Positions 18,876 to 28,177 of a stretch of 64,000 nucleotides of DNA are shown here, piece after piece. Source of the stretch: Fidelibacterota bacterium (GTDB taxonomy: Bacteria; Fidelibacterota; Marinisomatia; SCGC-AAA003-L08; D37C17); the NCBI GenBank assembly GCA_002717625.1, contig PBEF01000015.1:1-64000 (forward strand), in the 5' to 3' direction. Under the pieces are notes generated by a model. It had not been told where the DNA came from. It saw only the letters and a list, made by a program, of their open reading frames with translations, and did not search any database. Position 1 is the first letter of the stretch; the number at the start of each line of letters is the position of its first letter. A program made the translations under genes and the position numbers.

Positions 18876-20609
18876 TTAAACAAACAAATTTAATCCTCTT
18901 TTAATAGCTCTGGAAAGATCAGATTTTTGGAGCGATTTTTTTTCTAAATCTAAATATAATTTATTAATCCAATCTAAGTTTCTATTGCAATTTGATGCTG
19001 CAATAAACTCATATGCTAATAGCCAATCAGTGACTTTATTTTTTATTGATTTTTTATATAGTAAGGATAGCTTATTAGTATTTTCTGTTTTATTTCTTAT
19101 TTTTTTTATTTCTTCAATTTTTTTAAAATAATAATTTAATGTTTGGTTATCCTTTATTTGCTCCTTCTTAATATTATATTGTTTATATTTATCTGCCTTA
19201 TTCCCTAATTCTGCATAATATTTTTCAGTATCGGCAGGTCCATTATATACAGATTTAATATCTGATACACATATTAAATCAAAATATCCCCATGATGGTT
19301 CAAATAGAATTTTATTCTTATGCTTAACTGTACAATCTTTAAAAGTTATGATTTGCATTTTATTATTTTTTTTATAAATATTATGTATATATCCATGAAC
19401 TATTAGATTTGTTTCAAATCTGAGTGTGCATAATTTATTTTTAATAATATTTAATTGATTAATTTGTTTATTATTTAGCTGATTAATTGACTTTTTATAT
19501 TTTGAAATTTGTCCAATTGGGCTACTATATCCAGATGAATGGTACAAGGGGCCATGCTTTTTAATTTGTTTATTATTAACACTGATTTGAGATGGTCCAT
19601 CTAGTTTTATAAAATTAATATTGTTCTTATTTTTTATATAACTAGATACAATTCCAGATATTTGTATTGAATTTTCAAATTTAATTGTACATAGTGTTTT
19701 AGCCTTGATAGCAGTCTTTAATCCATATTCACCACCTTTTTTATAAGCCATTTTTTGGGACATTTTTTTTAGTTCTTTTGATAAAAACTTATAATTTGGA
19801 GTTACAAATAAATGTGGCTGTTGTTCTGTGATATCATAATTATAGTCTAAGCATTTCAGGCTAAAAGGTATTTTTTTAACTTGACTTGTAAGGCAATTTT
19901 CACTTTCCGCTACAGATGATAGTAAACCTGCTCCAAAAATTTTAGGATTATTTATTTTCCCAATTAAACCATATTCTACAGTCCACCAATTCATTCTTGC
20001 TAAATATGATGCTTCGCTACAGTAAGATATTTTATTATATGCTTCCTTTAATTTTTTATCAGCTTTTTTTATTTCTGCTTGAGTTGATTGAATGTTTTCT
20101 TTTATATCTGAAAGATCACGTATTGCATAGTATAGATTAATATCTTCATGTGATAAGATTGCTTTAGCTGCAATTTCTCCATAATTGATTAAGTATTGAG
20201 CATAATCTTTATTTGCAATAATAGGAGCATGACCAGCTGCTTCATGTACAATATCTGGAGAGGGAGTATAGGTAAGATGATGATGACTTCTCATATCAGC
20301 AGCAATAGGTAATATTTTCAAGGATTGAAATTCCATAAATATCTGAGGAGGAATAAACCCTCTAACACAAACAGCTCGCCATCCAAATTGTAATAATTTT
20401 TTATTTATATTTTTTATTTTTGGAATTTTATCAATTGTGATACCTGTTTTTTTTAAGCCTTCAATGTATGTTTTATCAGCATGATTTTTAAAGAAATGTA
20501 CTGATATTTTCATTATAAATCTCCAGCATGCTTGATCTATAAACGTATATTGGCTATAATTTTGTTCTACTGTATATTTTTTTAAATGATTAGGGATTTT
20601 AAATTGCAT
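18876..20609 (-). CDS. Aromatic amino acid hydroxylase with long C-terminal extension
   Basis: Biopterin-dependent, iron-containing hydroxylase, probably phenylalanine 4-monooxygenase activity. 577 residues, about twice the short bacterial PhhA. The catalytic domain occupies roughly 1-250: P-D-I-V-H122-E-A-A-G-H127 and W-W-T-V-E212-Y-G supply the two His and one Glu that bind iron; RGFIPPQIFMEFQ precedes them. The remaining ~300 residues include two related segments at about 306-343 and 394-430, each with L-C-T-[IL]-[KR]-F-E and a predicted strand pattern, then helices. Long forms of this enzyme occur in Bacteroidota. No pterin-recycling gene is adjacent. Its stop lies 45 bases before the Rrf2 start, same strand. 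Confidence 0.88.
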   Translation of the reverse strand: MQFKIPNHLKKYTVEQNYSQYTFIDQACWRFIMKISVHFFKNHADKTYIEGLKKTGITIDKIPKIKNINKKLLQFGWRAVCVRGFIPPQIFMEFQSLKILPIAADMRSHHHLTYTPSPDIVHEAAGHAPIIANKDYAQYLINYGEIAAKAILSHEDINLYYAIRDLSDIKENIQSTQAEIKKADKKLKEAYNKISYCSEASYLARMNWWTVEYGLIGKINNPKIFGAGLLSSVAESENCLTSQVKKIPFSLKCLDYNYDITEQQPHLFVTPNYKFLSKELKKMSQKMAYKKGGEYGLKTAIKAKTLCTIKFENSIQISGIVSSYIKNKNNINFIKLDGPSQISVNNKQIKKHGPLYHSSGYSSPIGQISKYKKSINQLNNKQINQLNIIKNKLCTLRFETNLIVHGYIHNIYKKNNKMQIITFKDCTVKHKNKILFEPSWGYFDLICVSDIKSVYNGPADTEKYYAELGNKADKYKQYNIKKEQIKDNQTLNYYFKKIEEIKKIRNKTENTNKLSLLYKKSIKNKVTDWLLAYEFIAASNCNRNLDWINKLYLDLEKKSLQKSDLSRAIKRGLNLFV

Positions 20610-20704
20610 TTAAATATGTTTTTGATAATTAATTTTTATCAAAGTTTTTTTACTATTATAATTTATTTAAATTCAGAGTAATTTATATATAAAAAATACA
20701 TTTT

Positions 20705-21568
20705 TTGGTTCATCATATTACATATATAATAATCATTGCTTTAAGTAAATTGATTTCTCTTTTTCCAAGAGTTTTTTCTATTAGATTAGCTCAATTGCTG
20801 GGTTTATGTATAAATATAATTTTTCCTAAAAGAAAAAAAGTTGCTAAAAAGAATCTAATGATAGCTTTTCCTGATAAATCAGATTTAGAAATAAATCAAA
20901 TGATTAAACTAACATATCAGCATTATATGATTTTATTATTTGAATTTTTAAGACAAAAAAATTTAAAAGTAAAAAATATACCAATTAATATTGATGATAT
21001 AACTAAAAGTTTACTATCCTCTAAAAAAGGAATAGTTTTAATGACAGCACATTTTGGGAATTGGGAAATGATTATACCTATAATGAGTCAATATAAAAAA
21101 TCTACAGTTGTTGTTAAAGTACAGAGAAATTCTGGAGGAAATAAATTTTTAAATCAAGCAAGGAGTTTCAAAAATATAACATTATTATCAATGAAATCTT
21201 CTAAAAGAACAATGATTGATGCTTTAATAAATGGTCAAATTTTGGCTTTAGCAAGTGATCAAAATGCTGGTTCTAAAGGTATAAAAGTCCCATTTTTTGG
21301 TTTGGATGCTTCAATTCCAAAGGGTGCAGCTTATTTTTATTATAAAACAAAATGTCCGATTGTAGTTGGATTTTGTACTTTAAATAAAGATTTTTCTTAT
21401 GATTTTAAATTAAGATCTATAGATGTAGATAAAGAATTTGATTCTACAGATGATTTGTTTAGGTTCGTTCATCAAAGATATAGTTCCATATTAGAAAATC
21501 AAATTATAAAGAATCCAGAACAGTATTTTTGGTTTCATAAAAAATGGGATAGAAACTTATATAATTAA
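20705..21568 (+). CDS. LpxL/LpxM-type lysophospholipid or lipid A acyltransferase
   Basis: 287 residues, inner-membrane enzyme of the HtrB/LpxL family that adds a late acyl chain to lipid A or a related glycolipid. An N-terminal hydrophobic segment (about 4-40) is followed by the acyltransferase motif T-A-H-F-G-N-W-E, then D-Q-N-A-G-S-K-G and V-P-F-F-G. The C-terminus shows W-F-H-K-K-W, typical of the family. The start is a TTG at 20705; no ATG lies nearby in frame. It leads a rightward run with the Stealth gene 14 bases downstream, consistent with an envelope glycolipid locus. Confidence 0.88.
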   Translation: MVHHITYIIIIALSKLISLFPRVFSIRLAQLLGLCINIIFPKRKKVAKKNLMIAFPDKSDLEINQMIKLTYQHYMILLFEFLRQKNLKVKNIPINIDDITKSLLSSKKGIVLMTAHFGNWEMIIPIMSQYKKSTVVVKVQRNSGGNKFLNQARSFKNITLLSMKSSKRTMIDALINGQILALASDQNAGSKGIKVPFFGLDASIPKGAAYFYYKTKCPIVVGFCTLNKDFSYDFKLRSIDVDKEFDSTDDLFRFVHQRYSSILENQIIKNPEQYFWFHKKWDRNLYN

Positions 21569-21581
21569 ATCAGTATATAAA

Positions 21582-22604
21582 ATGAAAGATTTTCCAGTTG
21601 ATATAGTTTATACTTGGGTTGATGGTTCAGACAAACAATGGCTATCAAAAAAGAATAAAGTGTTAGATAAATATAATCACTTTCATAAATCATCTGAAGT
21701 TAGCGGTAAAAAGCGTTTTATTAATAAAGATGAATTGAAATTTTCTCTTAGATCAATTGAAAAATATTGCCCCTGGGTAAGGAATATTTATCTAGTTACT
21801 GATAATCAAGTTCCAAAGTGGTTAAATATAAATAATAAACAAATTATTATTATAAATCATGAGGATATATTCCCATCTACTAAATTTTTACCAACATTTA
21901 ATTCAAATGCAATTGAAATGAGGTTGCATCATATTCAAGGTCTTTCAAATAATTTTTTATCATTTAATGATGATTTTTTTATTGGTAGACCAGCTATTAA
22001 GGAAGATTTTTTTTATAAGGATGGTACTCCAAAATTATATATGGGAGGTAGAAAGTCAAAAATTAAATTAAAATTACGATTTAGGTATCCTTCATTAAGG
22101 AAATTAACGGCACATGCATCTGCAATATATAATAGTCGAAAACTTATTTTAGATAAATATAATATATTGATTAATAGAGATTTAGTACATACAGTTAAAG
22201 CATTAAATAAAAATATATTATATGATATTGAAAATGAATTTTTTGAAGTATTCAGACAAACATTGAAAAATCAATTTAGAGATTTATCAGATACATGGAT
22301 TATATCTTTACATGCTTACTATCTAATATCAAAAGGGTTAAATACTTTTTTAAGCATAAAAAAAATTAATAAAAGGGACTATGTAAATAGATTATATTTA
22401 TTATTAAAGATTAAACTTGACTATGCATATATTGCATTAAATTCACCTATAGAGCAACTTGAGCATGAGTTGTTATGCATAAGACGTTATAAACCCTTAA
22501 GTTTCTGTCTTAATGATTGGCCTGATAATAATGAATATGCTGATAAAATTATTATGAATTTTTTAACTGATTTATTTCCAGAAAAATCATGCTATGAAAA
22601 ATAA
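21582..22604 (+). CDS. Stealth-family sugar-phosphate transferase
   Basis: 340 residues. Stealth CR1 is clear at the N-terminus (V-D-I-V-Y-T-W-V-D-G-S-D) and CR2 follows (DELKFSLRSIEKYCPW, IYLVTDNQVPKWL, LSFNDDFFIGRP). Family members such as capsule CsaB/SacB and GlcNAc-1-phosphotransferase join sugars by phosphodiester bonds, transferring hexose 1-phosphate from a nucleotide sugar. It probably builds a phosphate-linked surface glycan in the cytoplasm. Neighbouring acyltransferase, NeuB-like synthase and GT29-like genes fit this. The substrate cannot be read from the sequence. Confidence 0.88.
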   Translation: MKDFPVDIVYTWVDGSDKQWLSKKNKVLDKYNHFHKSSEVSGKKRFINKDELKFSLRSIEKYCPWVRNIYLVTDNQVPKWLNINNKQIIIINHEDIFPSTKFLPTFNSNAIEMRLHHIQGLSNNFLSFNDDFFIGRPAIKEDFFYKDGTPKLYMGGRKSKIKLKLRFRYPSLRKLTAHASAIYNSRKLILDKYNILINRDLVHTVKALNKNILYDIENEFFEVFRQTLKNQFRDLSDTWIISLHAYYLISKGLNTFLSIKKINKRDYVNRLYLLLKIKLDYAYIALNSPIEQLEHELLCIRRYKPLSFCLNDWPDNNEYADKIIMNFLTDLFPEKSCYEK

Positions 22605-22620
22605 ATAGCTATATACGAGA

Positions 22621-23463
22621 TTATTTTCTGAGCTTTTTTCTAATAGGTTTTTCAGTTTCAGTAACAACTTTTTCACCATTTCCAAGAGCTGCTTGTAATT
22701 CATTTATCCCCCTTACAAGTTTAATTAAACCTTGGGGTTCAACAGAACACATTTGATCAGTTCCCCACATAGTACGATCAATTGTTATGTGCCTTTCAAT
22801 AATTGTTGCCCCTAAGCATATCGAGGCAATTGTAGTTGTTAATCCAAACTCATGGCCACTGTAACCAACTTCACAATTATATCTATTTTTTAATGTTTCT
22901 ATGCAATTTAGGTTTAACTCATCATTTGGAGCAGGGTATGTTGAATTGCAATGTAGAACTGCAAAAGAAGCATCAGGCTTAGTTTCTTTTATTATGTTTA
23001 CTGCAGCATCTACTTCTTCAATTGTGCTCATTCCTGTAGATATAATAATTTTTTTCCCTGTTTTTGTTGTTTGTTTTATTAAATCTAAATCAGTTAATAA
23101 TGCTGAAGGAATTTTAATAAATGGTAAATCTGAATATTGATTTAAAAAGTTAAGACTATCTAAATCCCAAGGAGAAGCAGTCCATTTAATTTCATTTTGT
23201 TTACAGTAATTATCTATTTCATCATATTCTTTTTGACCAAATTCTACTTTATACTTATAATCTAAATAACTCATTCTTCCCCAAGGAGTATCTCTCATTA
23301 TAGATTTTTGATGTTCAGGAACACAAACGTCTGGATTTCTTTTTTGAAATTTGACAACATCACAACCTGCTACCTTTGCTATATCAATCAATTTTTTTGC
23401 AATTTTTAAGTCACCATTATGATTGATCCCTATTTCAGCAATAATATATATGTTATTTTTCAT
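22621..23463 (-). CDS. neuB: NeuB-type sialic/nonulosonic acid synthase, short form lacking the SAF domain
   Basis: 280 residues of the NeuB/SpsE TIM barrel, which condenses phosphoenolpyruvate with an N-acyl-hexosamine to make a nonulosonic acid. Conserved parts: A-E-I-G-I-N-H-N-G-D, D-V-V-K-F-Q-K-R, T-A-S-P-W-D, KIPSALLTDL, STGMSTIEE, HCNSTYPAP, GYSGHEFG and ERHITIDRTMWGTDQ. The usual C-terminal antifreeze-like SAF domain (~70 residues) is missing; the protein stops after a short Lys/Arg-rich tail. Related SAF-less forms exist among enzymes acting on other sugars, so the product is uncertain. Opposite in orientation to the glycan genes around it. Confidence 0.85.
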   Translation of the reverse strand: MKNNIYIIAEIGINHNGDLKIAKKLIDIAKVAGCDVVKFQKRNPDVCVPEHQKSIMRDTPWGRMSYLDYKYKVEFGQKEYDEIDNYCKQNEIKWTASPWDLDSLNFLNQYSDLPFIKIPSALLTDLDLIKQTTKTGKKIIISTGMSTIEEVDAAVNIIKETKPDASFAVLHCNSTYPAPNDELNLNCIETLKNRYNCEVGYSGHEFGLTTTIASICLGATIIERHITIDRTMWGTDQMCSVEPQGLIKLVRGINELQAALGNGEKVVTETEKPIRKKLRK

Positions 23464-23542
23464 TATTAGTTAATTAGCAAAAGCAATTTGTTGTTTAGCT
23501 ATTAATTAAATTACAATTTTTTAATAATATTATATATAATTA

Positions 23543-23576
23543 TTTTGGAACATTATTTATAAAGATATGTTCAAAA
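23543..23576. repeat. Imperfect inverted repeat upstream of tsaC
   Basis: TTTTGGAACAT at 23543-23553 and ATGTTCAAAA at 23567-23576 are complementary apart from one extra G, with 13 bases between. It lies 17 bases before the tsaC start in the divergent gap shared with neuB, where an operator could act on either gene. No protein can be assigned to it. Confidence 0.4.
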
Positions 23577-23593
23577 TAAAGTAGAGAATATTT

Positions 23594-24178
23594 ATGATTT
23601 ATAATACTAATACATTAGAGAATCTATATAAAGCATCAGATTTATTATTAAAAGGTGAGATTATTGTTTATCCAACTGATACTTTATATGGTTTTGGAGT
23701 TGATGCAACAAATACAGAAGCTGTTTCTAAATTAAATCATTTAAAGAATAGGCAAAGACCATATTCTATAATTGTTAATTCTCTAGATATGCTAAAAAAA
23801 TATGCAATTTTAAATGATGAATTAAAAGAACAAATTGTTTCTATTCTCCCAGGACCAGTTACCATAATATTAAATAAATCAATTAATGATTTATCACCAC
23901 TTGTAACACTAGATTTAAATACAGTAGGGATAAGAATCCCTGATAGCAACTTTATATTAAAAGTAGTTCAGCAAATCAATAGACCAATTATTACAACCAG
24001 TGTTAATGTTCATGGTGAAGACGCTTTAAATGATATAAAGTTAATTAATAAAAAATATCCGGATATTAATATTTTTCAAAATAATGTTATAAAAGATTCA
24101 AAAGGTTCTACTATTATTGATTTTTCTAATAAGCCTTTTAAAATTTTAAGACGAGGCGATGCTGAAATTAATTTATGA
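23594..24178 (+). CDS. tsaC: Threonylcarbamoyl-AMP synthase
   Basis: 194 residues of the YrdC/Sua5 domain without the extra Sua5 C-terminal domain, making it TsaC-type. It produces threonylcarbamoyl-adenylate for the t6A37 modification of ANN-reading tRNAs. Motifs: Y-P-T-D-T-L-Y-G-F-G, then K-x-R-x-R-P-Y-S-I, PGPVTIIL and the VGIRIP segment. Its stop overlaps the ATG of the ABC transporter gene by four bases (ATGA). Confidence 0.92.
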   Translation: MIYNTNTLENLYKASDLLLKGEIIVYPTDTLYGFGVDATNTEAVSKLNHLKNRQRPYSIIVNSLDMLKKYAILNDELKEQIVSILPGPVTIILNKSINDLSPLVTLDLNTVGIRIPDSNFILKVVQQINRPIITTSVNVHGEDALNDIKLINKKYPDINIFQNNVIKDSKGSTIIDFSNKPFKILRRGDAEINL

Positions 24179-25995
24179 ATTATTATTTTAAAATTTTAAA
24201 ATTTGCACAACCGTATAGAACTTATATTTTATTTTCATTATTATGTTCTATTCTATATGTTATCTTTAATGGGTTATCATTATGGATTGTTGGTTCTTTA
24301 TTGAGCTCTGTTATGAGTACAGAATCCTTATTTAGTACTAATGGAGATACATTTACTAGTATTATTAATTCTTATATATTTGGTTACATTAATAATCAAG
24401 ATACCATATCTAAATTACAATTTTTATGTTTTATTTTAATAAGTTCATTTTTGTTTAAAAATATTTTTTATTTTTTAAATACAGTTTTATTATCATATGC
24501 TAATAATAAAATTATTACTGATTTAAGAAATGAAATATTTTCACATATACAAAAACTTAATTTAGGTTTTTTTAAAAATAAGGATACCTCTGAAATTACA
24601 TCTATTATTATTACGGATGTTAATTTATTAAGAGGTGTTTTAAGTAGAACCATTATCAATATTTTTAATCAACCATTAACTGTTTTATTTTGTATTATTA
24701 CTTTATTTTTAATTAATTATCAGTTGGCTCTTATTACTTTTACTGTAATCCCAATTAGTGGGTTTATTACTATAAAATTAGGTAAAAGTTTAAGAAGAAA
24801 AGCATCAAGAATGAGTGTGCAAATGGCTAGTTTATTAAATATTGTAATTGAAAATATTACTAATATTAAAGTTGTTAAAGCTTTTACTAGAGAATTAGAT
24901 CAGATTAAAAATTTTACTCTAGAAGGTCAAAAATTATTTTATAGAGTGTTTAAATTAGATGCTATGATAAAAATAATGCCTCCCATTAATGATATGATTG
25001 GCTCAATAATAGGAGCAATTCTTTTATGGGTTGGTGGTAAACAAGTATTAATTGATGGAACTCTTACTCCAGATGGATTTATTAAATTTTTCACTTTTCT
25101 TTTTGCTATGTTTACTCCTGCAAAAAAATTAGTCAATTTAAATGCTGAGATTAATACAGGAATAGCATCTGCTAAAAGAATTTATACATTATTAGATAGT
25201 AAATCATTTGATAATCTGGATGATAGCAAAAGTAAGAAAATAGCTATTAATGATTTTAATCAAAAAATAGAATTTCAAAATGTATTTTATAAATATAATG
25301 ATAATCAAGATTATACACTTAAGGATATTGATTTTGTAATTAATAGGGGTGATAAAATTGCATTGGTAGGAGAAAGTGGTTCAGGTAAAACGACTTTTTC
25401 TGATTTAATTTCAAGATATTATTCCGTTTCTAAAGGTAATATTATTATAGATGGTATTGATATTAATAGTTTAGATGTTATTTCATTAAGAAAAAAAATA
25501 GGTATAGTATCACAAAATAATTTGTTATTTAATACATCAATTTATGATAATATCAAATTTGGAAATATAGATGTTTCAGAAGAAGATATTTTCAATGCTG
25601 CAAAGATAGCTAATGCCTGTGATTTTATAGAAAAATTAGATGATAAGTATCAAACCATAGTAGGGGAAAAGGGAAATAAGTTATCTGAAGGGCAAAAGCA
25701 AAGGATTGCAATTGCAAGAGCGGTAGTTAAAAATCCTTCTATACTCATTTTAGATGAAGCTACTTCAGCTCTAGATGCAGAATCTGAAGATAAAATACAA
25801 TTAGCAATGAATACTATTATGAAAGATAGGACTGTCATTATTATAGCTCATCGCCTATCAACAATAAAAAATTGTGATAAAATCTTAGTATTAGAGAATG
25901 GCTCTATTATAGAACAAGGCAATCATGCTGAGTTAATTAATAATAGTGGTAAATATAGTCAATTATATAAATTACAATTTTTAAATAAAAAATAA
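24175..25995 (+). CDS. MsbA-type ABC exporter
   Basis: 606-residue half-transporter: six-helix membrane domain (about 1-330) followed by one ABC cassette with GESGSGKTT, a Q-loop SQNNLL, signature SEGQKQR and Walker B LILDEATSALD. Overall arrangement is MsbA/lipid exporter-like, and its place in the acyltransferase/glycan region fits lipid A or glycolipid flipping across the inner membrane. Drug or peptide export cannot be excluded. A second, distinct exporter of the same type is at 42084-43868. Confidence 0.9.
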   Translation: MNYYFKILKFAQPYRTYILFSLLCSILYVIFNGLSLWIVGSLLSSVMSTESLFSTNGDTFTSIINSYIFGYINNQDTISKLQFLCFILISSFLFKNIFYFLNTVLLSYANNKIITDLRNEIFSHIQKLNLGFFKNKDTSEITSIIITDVNLLRGVLSRTIINIFNQPLTVLFCIITLFLINYQLALITFTVIPISGFITIKLGKSLRRKASRMSVQMASLLNIVIENITNIKVVKAFTRELDQIKNFTLEGQKLFYRVFKLDAMIKIMPPINDMIGSIIGAILLWVGGKQVLIDGTLTPDGFIKFFTFLFAMFTPAKKLVNLNAEINTGIASAKRIYTLLDSKSFDNLDDSKSKKIAINDFNQKIEFQNVFYKYNDNQDYTLKDIDFVINRGDKIALVGESGSGKTTFSDLISRYYSVSKGNIIIDGIDINSLDVISLRKKIGIVSQNNLLFNTSIYDNIKFGNIDVSEEDIFNAAKIANACDFIEKLDDKYQTIVGEKGNKLSEGQKQRIAIARAVVKNPSILILDEATSALDAESEDKIQLAMNTIMKDRTVIIIAHRLSTIKNCDKILVLENGSIIEQGNHAELINNSGKYSQLYKLQFLNKK

Positions 25996-26037
25996 TTTTT
26001 TATGATTATTAAATTATATAAAATAAACTGATTGAAA

Positions 26038-26703
26038 ATGAAAAATATTGCTATCATTCTTGCAGGTGGAAATAGTGAACGTTTTGGAGGGGATATTCCA
26101 AAACAATTTATTATGTTAGAGGGCAAACGTATTATTGATTATTCAATTAATACATTTAGAATTAATAAAGATATTAGTGATATTATTATTGTATGTGAAG
26201 AAAATTGGATTAATACCATTAAGAATGAATATCCTGATTGTCATATAGTAAGTGGAGGCAAAAGCAGAAAGGAATCATCTTATAATGGATTAAAAGCTTG
26301 TCCAAAAGATACAGAGAATGTTTTAATACATGATTCTGCTCGACCTTTTATTAGTACTGATATTATTGCAAGATGTATAGAAGCATTAACTAATTATAAA
26401 GCTGTAAATACAGTTATTCCTACAGTAGATACAATTGTTGAAATAAAAAATAAATATATTTCTAAGATTCCTATAAGAGATTATATGTTCTTAGCACAAA
26501 CACCACAAGGTTTTAATTTTGATATTATAAATAAAGCTCACAATACTTTTCAAGAAGAAACAACAGATGATATAAGCTTAGTGAAAAAATTAGGTATAAA
26601 ATGCTACTCAATAAAAGGTTCAGTTTATAATTTTAAATTGACTAATTCAATAGATATGTATTTAGCTGAAAAAATAGTATCTAATCAGCATGAGTCAAAA
26701 TAG
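26038..26703 (+). CDS. ispD: IspD/TarI-type cytidylyltransferase
   Basis: 221 residues from the ATG at 26038; a TTG two codons upstream is possible. Nucleotide-binding motif L-A-G-G-N-S-E-R-F-G-G-D-I-P-K-Q with the conserved Arg and Lys, then I-H-D-S-A-R-P-F and T-P-Q-G-F. These are shared by IspD (CDP-methylerythritol, isoprenoid pathway) and TarI/BcsI-type enzymes (CDP-ribitol for surface polymers). Genome context of glycan genes and the immediate overlap with the GT29-like gene make a role in glycan precursor supply plausible. The absence of ispF next door leaves the choice open. Confidence 0.75.
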   Translation: MKNIAIILAGGNSERFGGDIPKQFIMLEGKRIIDYSINTFRINKDISDIIIVCEENWINTIKNEYPDCHIVSGGKSRKESSYNGLKACPKDTENVLIHDSARPFISTDIIARCIEALTNYKAVNTVIPTVDTIVEIKNKYISKIPIRDYMFLAQTPQGFNFDIINKAHNTFQEETTDDISLVKKLGIKCYSIKGSVYNFKLTNSIDMYLAEKIVSNQHESK

Positions 26704-27337
26704 TATTAATAAATTAAAAAATAAAATTAAAATAGAAAAAAATACTATTTTAATTATAGCTAATGGTTCTTCTGTTTTATCATATGAATATGGTGCATTA
26801 ATTAATACATTTGAAAATGTAGCTCGCATTAATAATTATTCTATCTCTAAACATGATAAATATATTGGAGATAAAATAGATATTTGGTTTAATGGTGCAA
26901 ATCAAGGCTTAAAAAAGAGAAAAATATTAGATCAGCAGCAGGTTGTTGTTTTTGTTCCTTTATTAATTCATTTAAATAAACAGCATAGACTAAATAAAAT
27001 ATCTAAAAAGTTAGGAATTTCATCAGATAAATATACTTTAGTTCCTAAGGATGAAATGTCATTTTATGAGAGTTTTACTAAGATTAATAGACCAACAACA
27101 GGATTGTGCTCAATTTTATGGTCTTTGAAACGTTATGATAAAGTGATTATCCATGGTTTTGATTTTTTCCAAGCCACTAAAGATCATTATTTTGATACTA
27201 AGATTAAAAAATTATTAATTAAATATGGCCTTATTAATATAGGTAATAAGCATGATAATATTTCAGAAAAACTTTTTGTTGATTATTTAATAGAACAAAA
27301 TAAAGTAATTACTTTAGATCAATATTTACAAAAATAA
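26690..27337 (+). CDS. GT29/sialyltransferase-like glycosyltransferase
   Basis: 215 residues, no signal or membrane segment. It has the order of motifs of family GT29-like bacterial proteins: A-N-G-S-S-V (24-29, start of an L-motif-like region), R-I-N-N (47-50), D-I-W-F-N-G-A, R-P-T-T-G (134-138, S-motif-like), H-G-F-D-F-F (155-160) and a following His at 166. GT29 enzymes use CMP-sialic acid; distant bacterial members may use other donors. The start lies inside the cytidylyltransferase gene's end (14-base overlap), indicating coupling. A NeuB-like synthase is 3 kb away. No NeuA or NeuC is in the window. Confidence 0.7.
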   Translation: MSQNSINKLKNKIKIEKNTILIIANGSSVLSYEYGALINTFENVARINNYSISKHDKYIGDKIDIWFNGANQGLKKRKILDQQQVVVFVPLLIHLNKQHRLNKISKKLGISSDKYTLVPKDEMSFYESFTKINRPTTGLCSILWSLKRYDKVIIHGFDFFQATKDHYFDTKIKKLLIKYGLINIGNKHDNISEKLFVDYLIEQNKVITLDQYLQK

Positions 27338-28117
27338 AGATAAATCAATATTTTGATTATATTCTAGATGAGCTTTATTGATAAGATAACAATCTTGATT
27401 TTGTTCAAATATTATCTTGAAGTTTCCTCCAGGGTTAATAATTTTAATTGAATTTTTAAGTTTATTTTTTTGATAAGCATCATATGCACATGCATAGCTT
27501 CCAGATGCACATGAATCCATTAACTTTTCTATTCCTTTTTCATAGGTTTTAACTTCTATAGATAATGTATTTAATATTTTAAAAAAGTTTACATTTATGC
27601 CTTCAGGAAATATTTTTTTATTATATCTGATTTTTTGTGCAGTTTTTATTAATATATCATCATTATCAAATGCTTTTACTTGAGTGATAAAATGTTTTGC
27701 TCCTGAATCTATATAGTCCCCATTTATATCATCAATCATTACATTTTTTAATTTATATTGAGGTAGCGGTATTTTAATTTTTATTTCATTATTATCTATA
27801 ATATTAATAGGGTATAAGATATTATTTGATTTGATTTTCAGATTTTTTTTGAACATTTTATGACCTAATAAAAAACCTGAACATGTAAGCCCATTCATAC
27901 ATAATGTCTCCCAGCTACCATCATTATTAAAATAATTCATAATAAATATATTTTTATTATTTTTATCTATATCTATTTTAATTAGTCCATCTGTTTGGAA
28001 CTGATTACATATTTTATTAATTGTTTGTTTTGTTAAAAGATTATTATCAAAATTAAAATCATTAATAATGATAAAATTATTTCCATTAGCATTTATTTTT
28101 GTAATTTCAATTTTCAT
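27326..28117 (-). CDS. dapF: Diaminopimelate epimerase, divergent
   Basis: 263 residues. Converts LL- to meso-diaminopimelate for peptidoglycan and lysine. N-terminal K-I-N-A-N-G-N-N-F-I and the first catalytic Cys in L-C-M-N-G-L-T-C-S-G are recognisable. The second catalytic region reads D-S-C-A-S-G-S-Y-A-C-A after Y-E-K-G, where the usual form is E-R-G-x-x-x-T-x-A-C-G-T-G; there are extra residues between Y-E-K-G and the Cys. This is a marked deviation, so activity or substrate may differ. It converges with the GT29-like gene with a 12-base overlap. Confidence 0.8.
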   Translation of the reverse strand: MKIEITKINANGNNFIIINDFNFDNNLLTKQTINKICNQFQTDGLIKIDIDKNNKNIFIMNYFNNDGSWETLCMNGLTCSGFLLGHKMFKKNLKIKSNNILYPINIIDNNEIKIKIPLPQYKLKNVMIDDINGDYIDSGAKHFITQVKAFDNDDILIKTAQKIRYNKKIFPEGINVNFFKILNTLSIEVKTYEKGIEKLMDSCASGSYACAYDAYQKNKLKNSIKIINPGGNFKIIFEQNQDCYLINKAHLEYNQNIDLSLFL

Positions 28118-28177
28118 AAAAGAGTATTATAATACCTGATAATTTTACTATTATATACGATAAAATCTTATAAAAAA

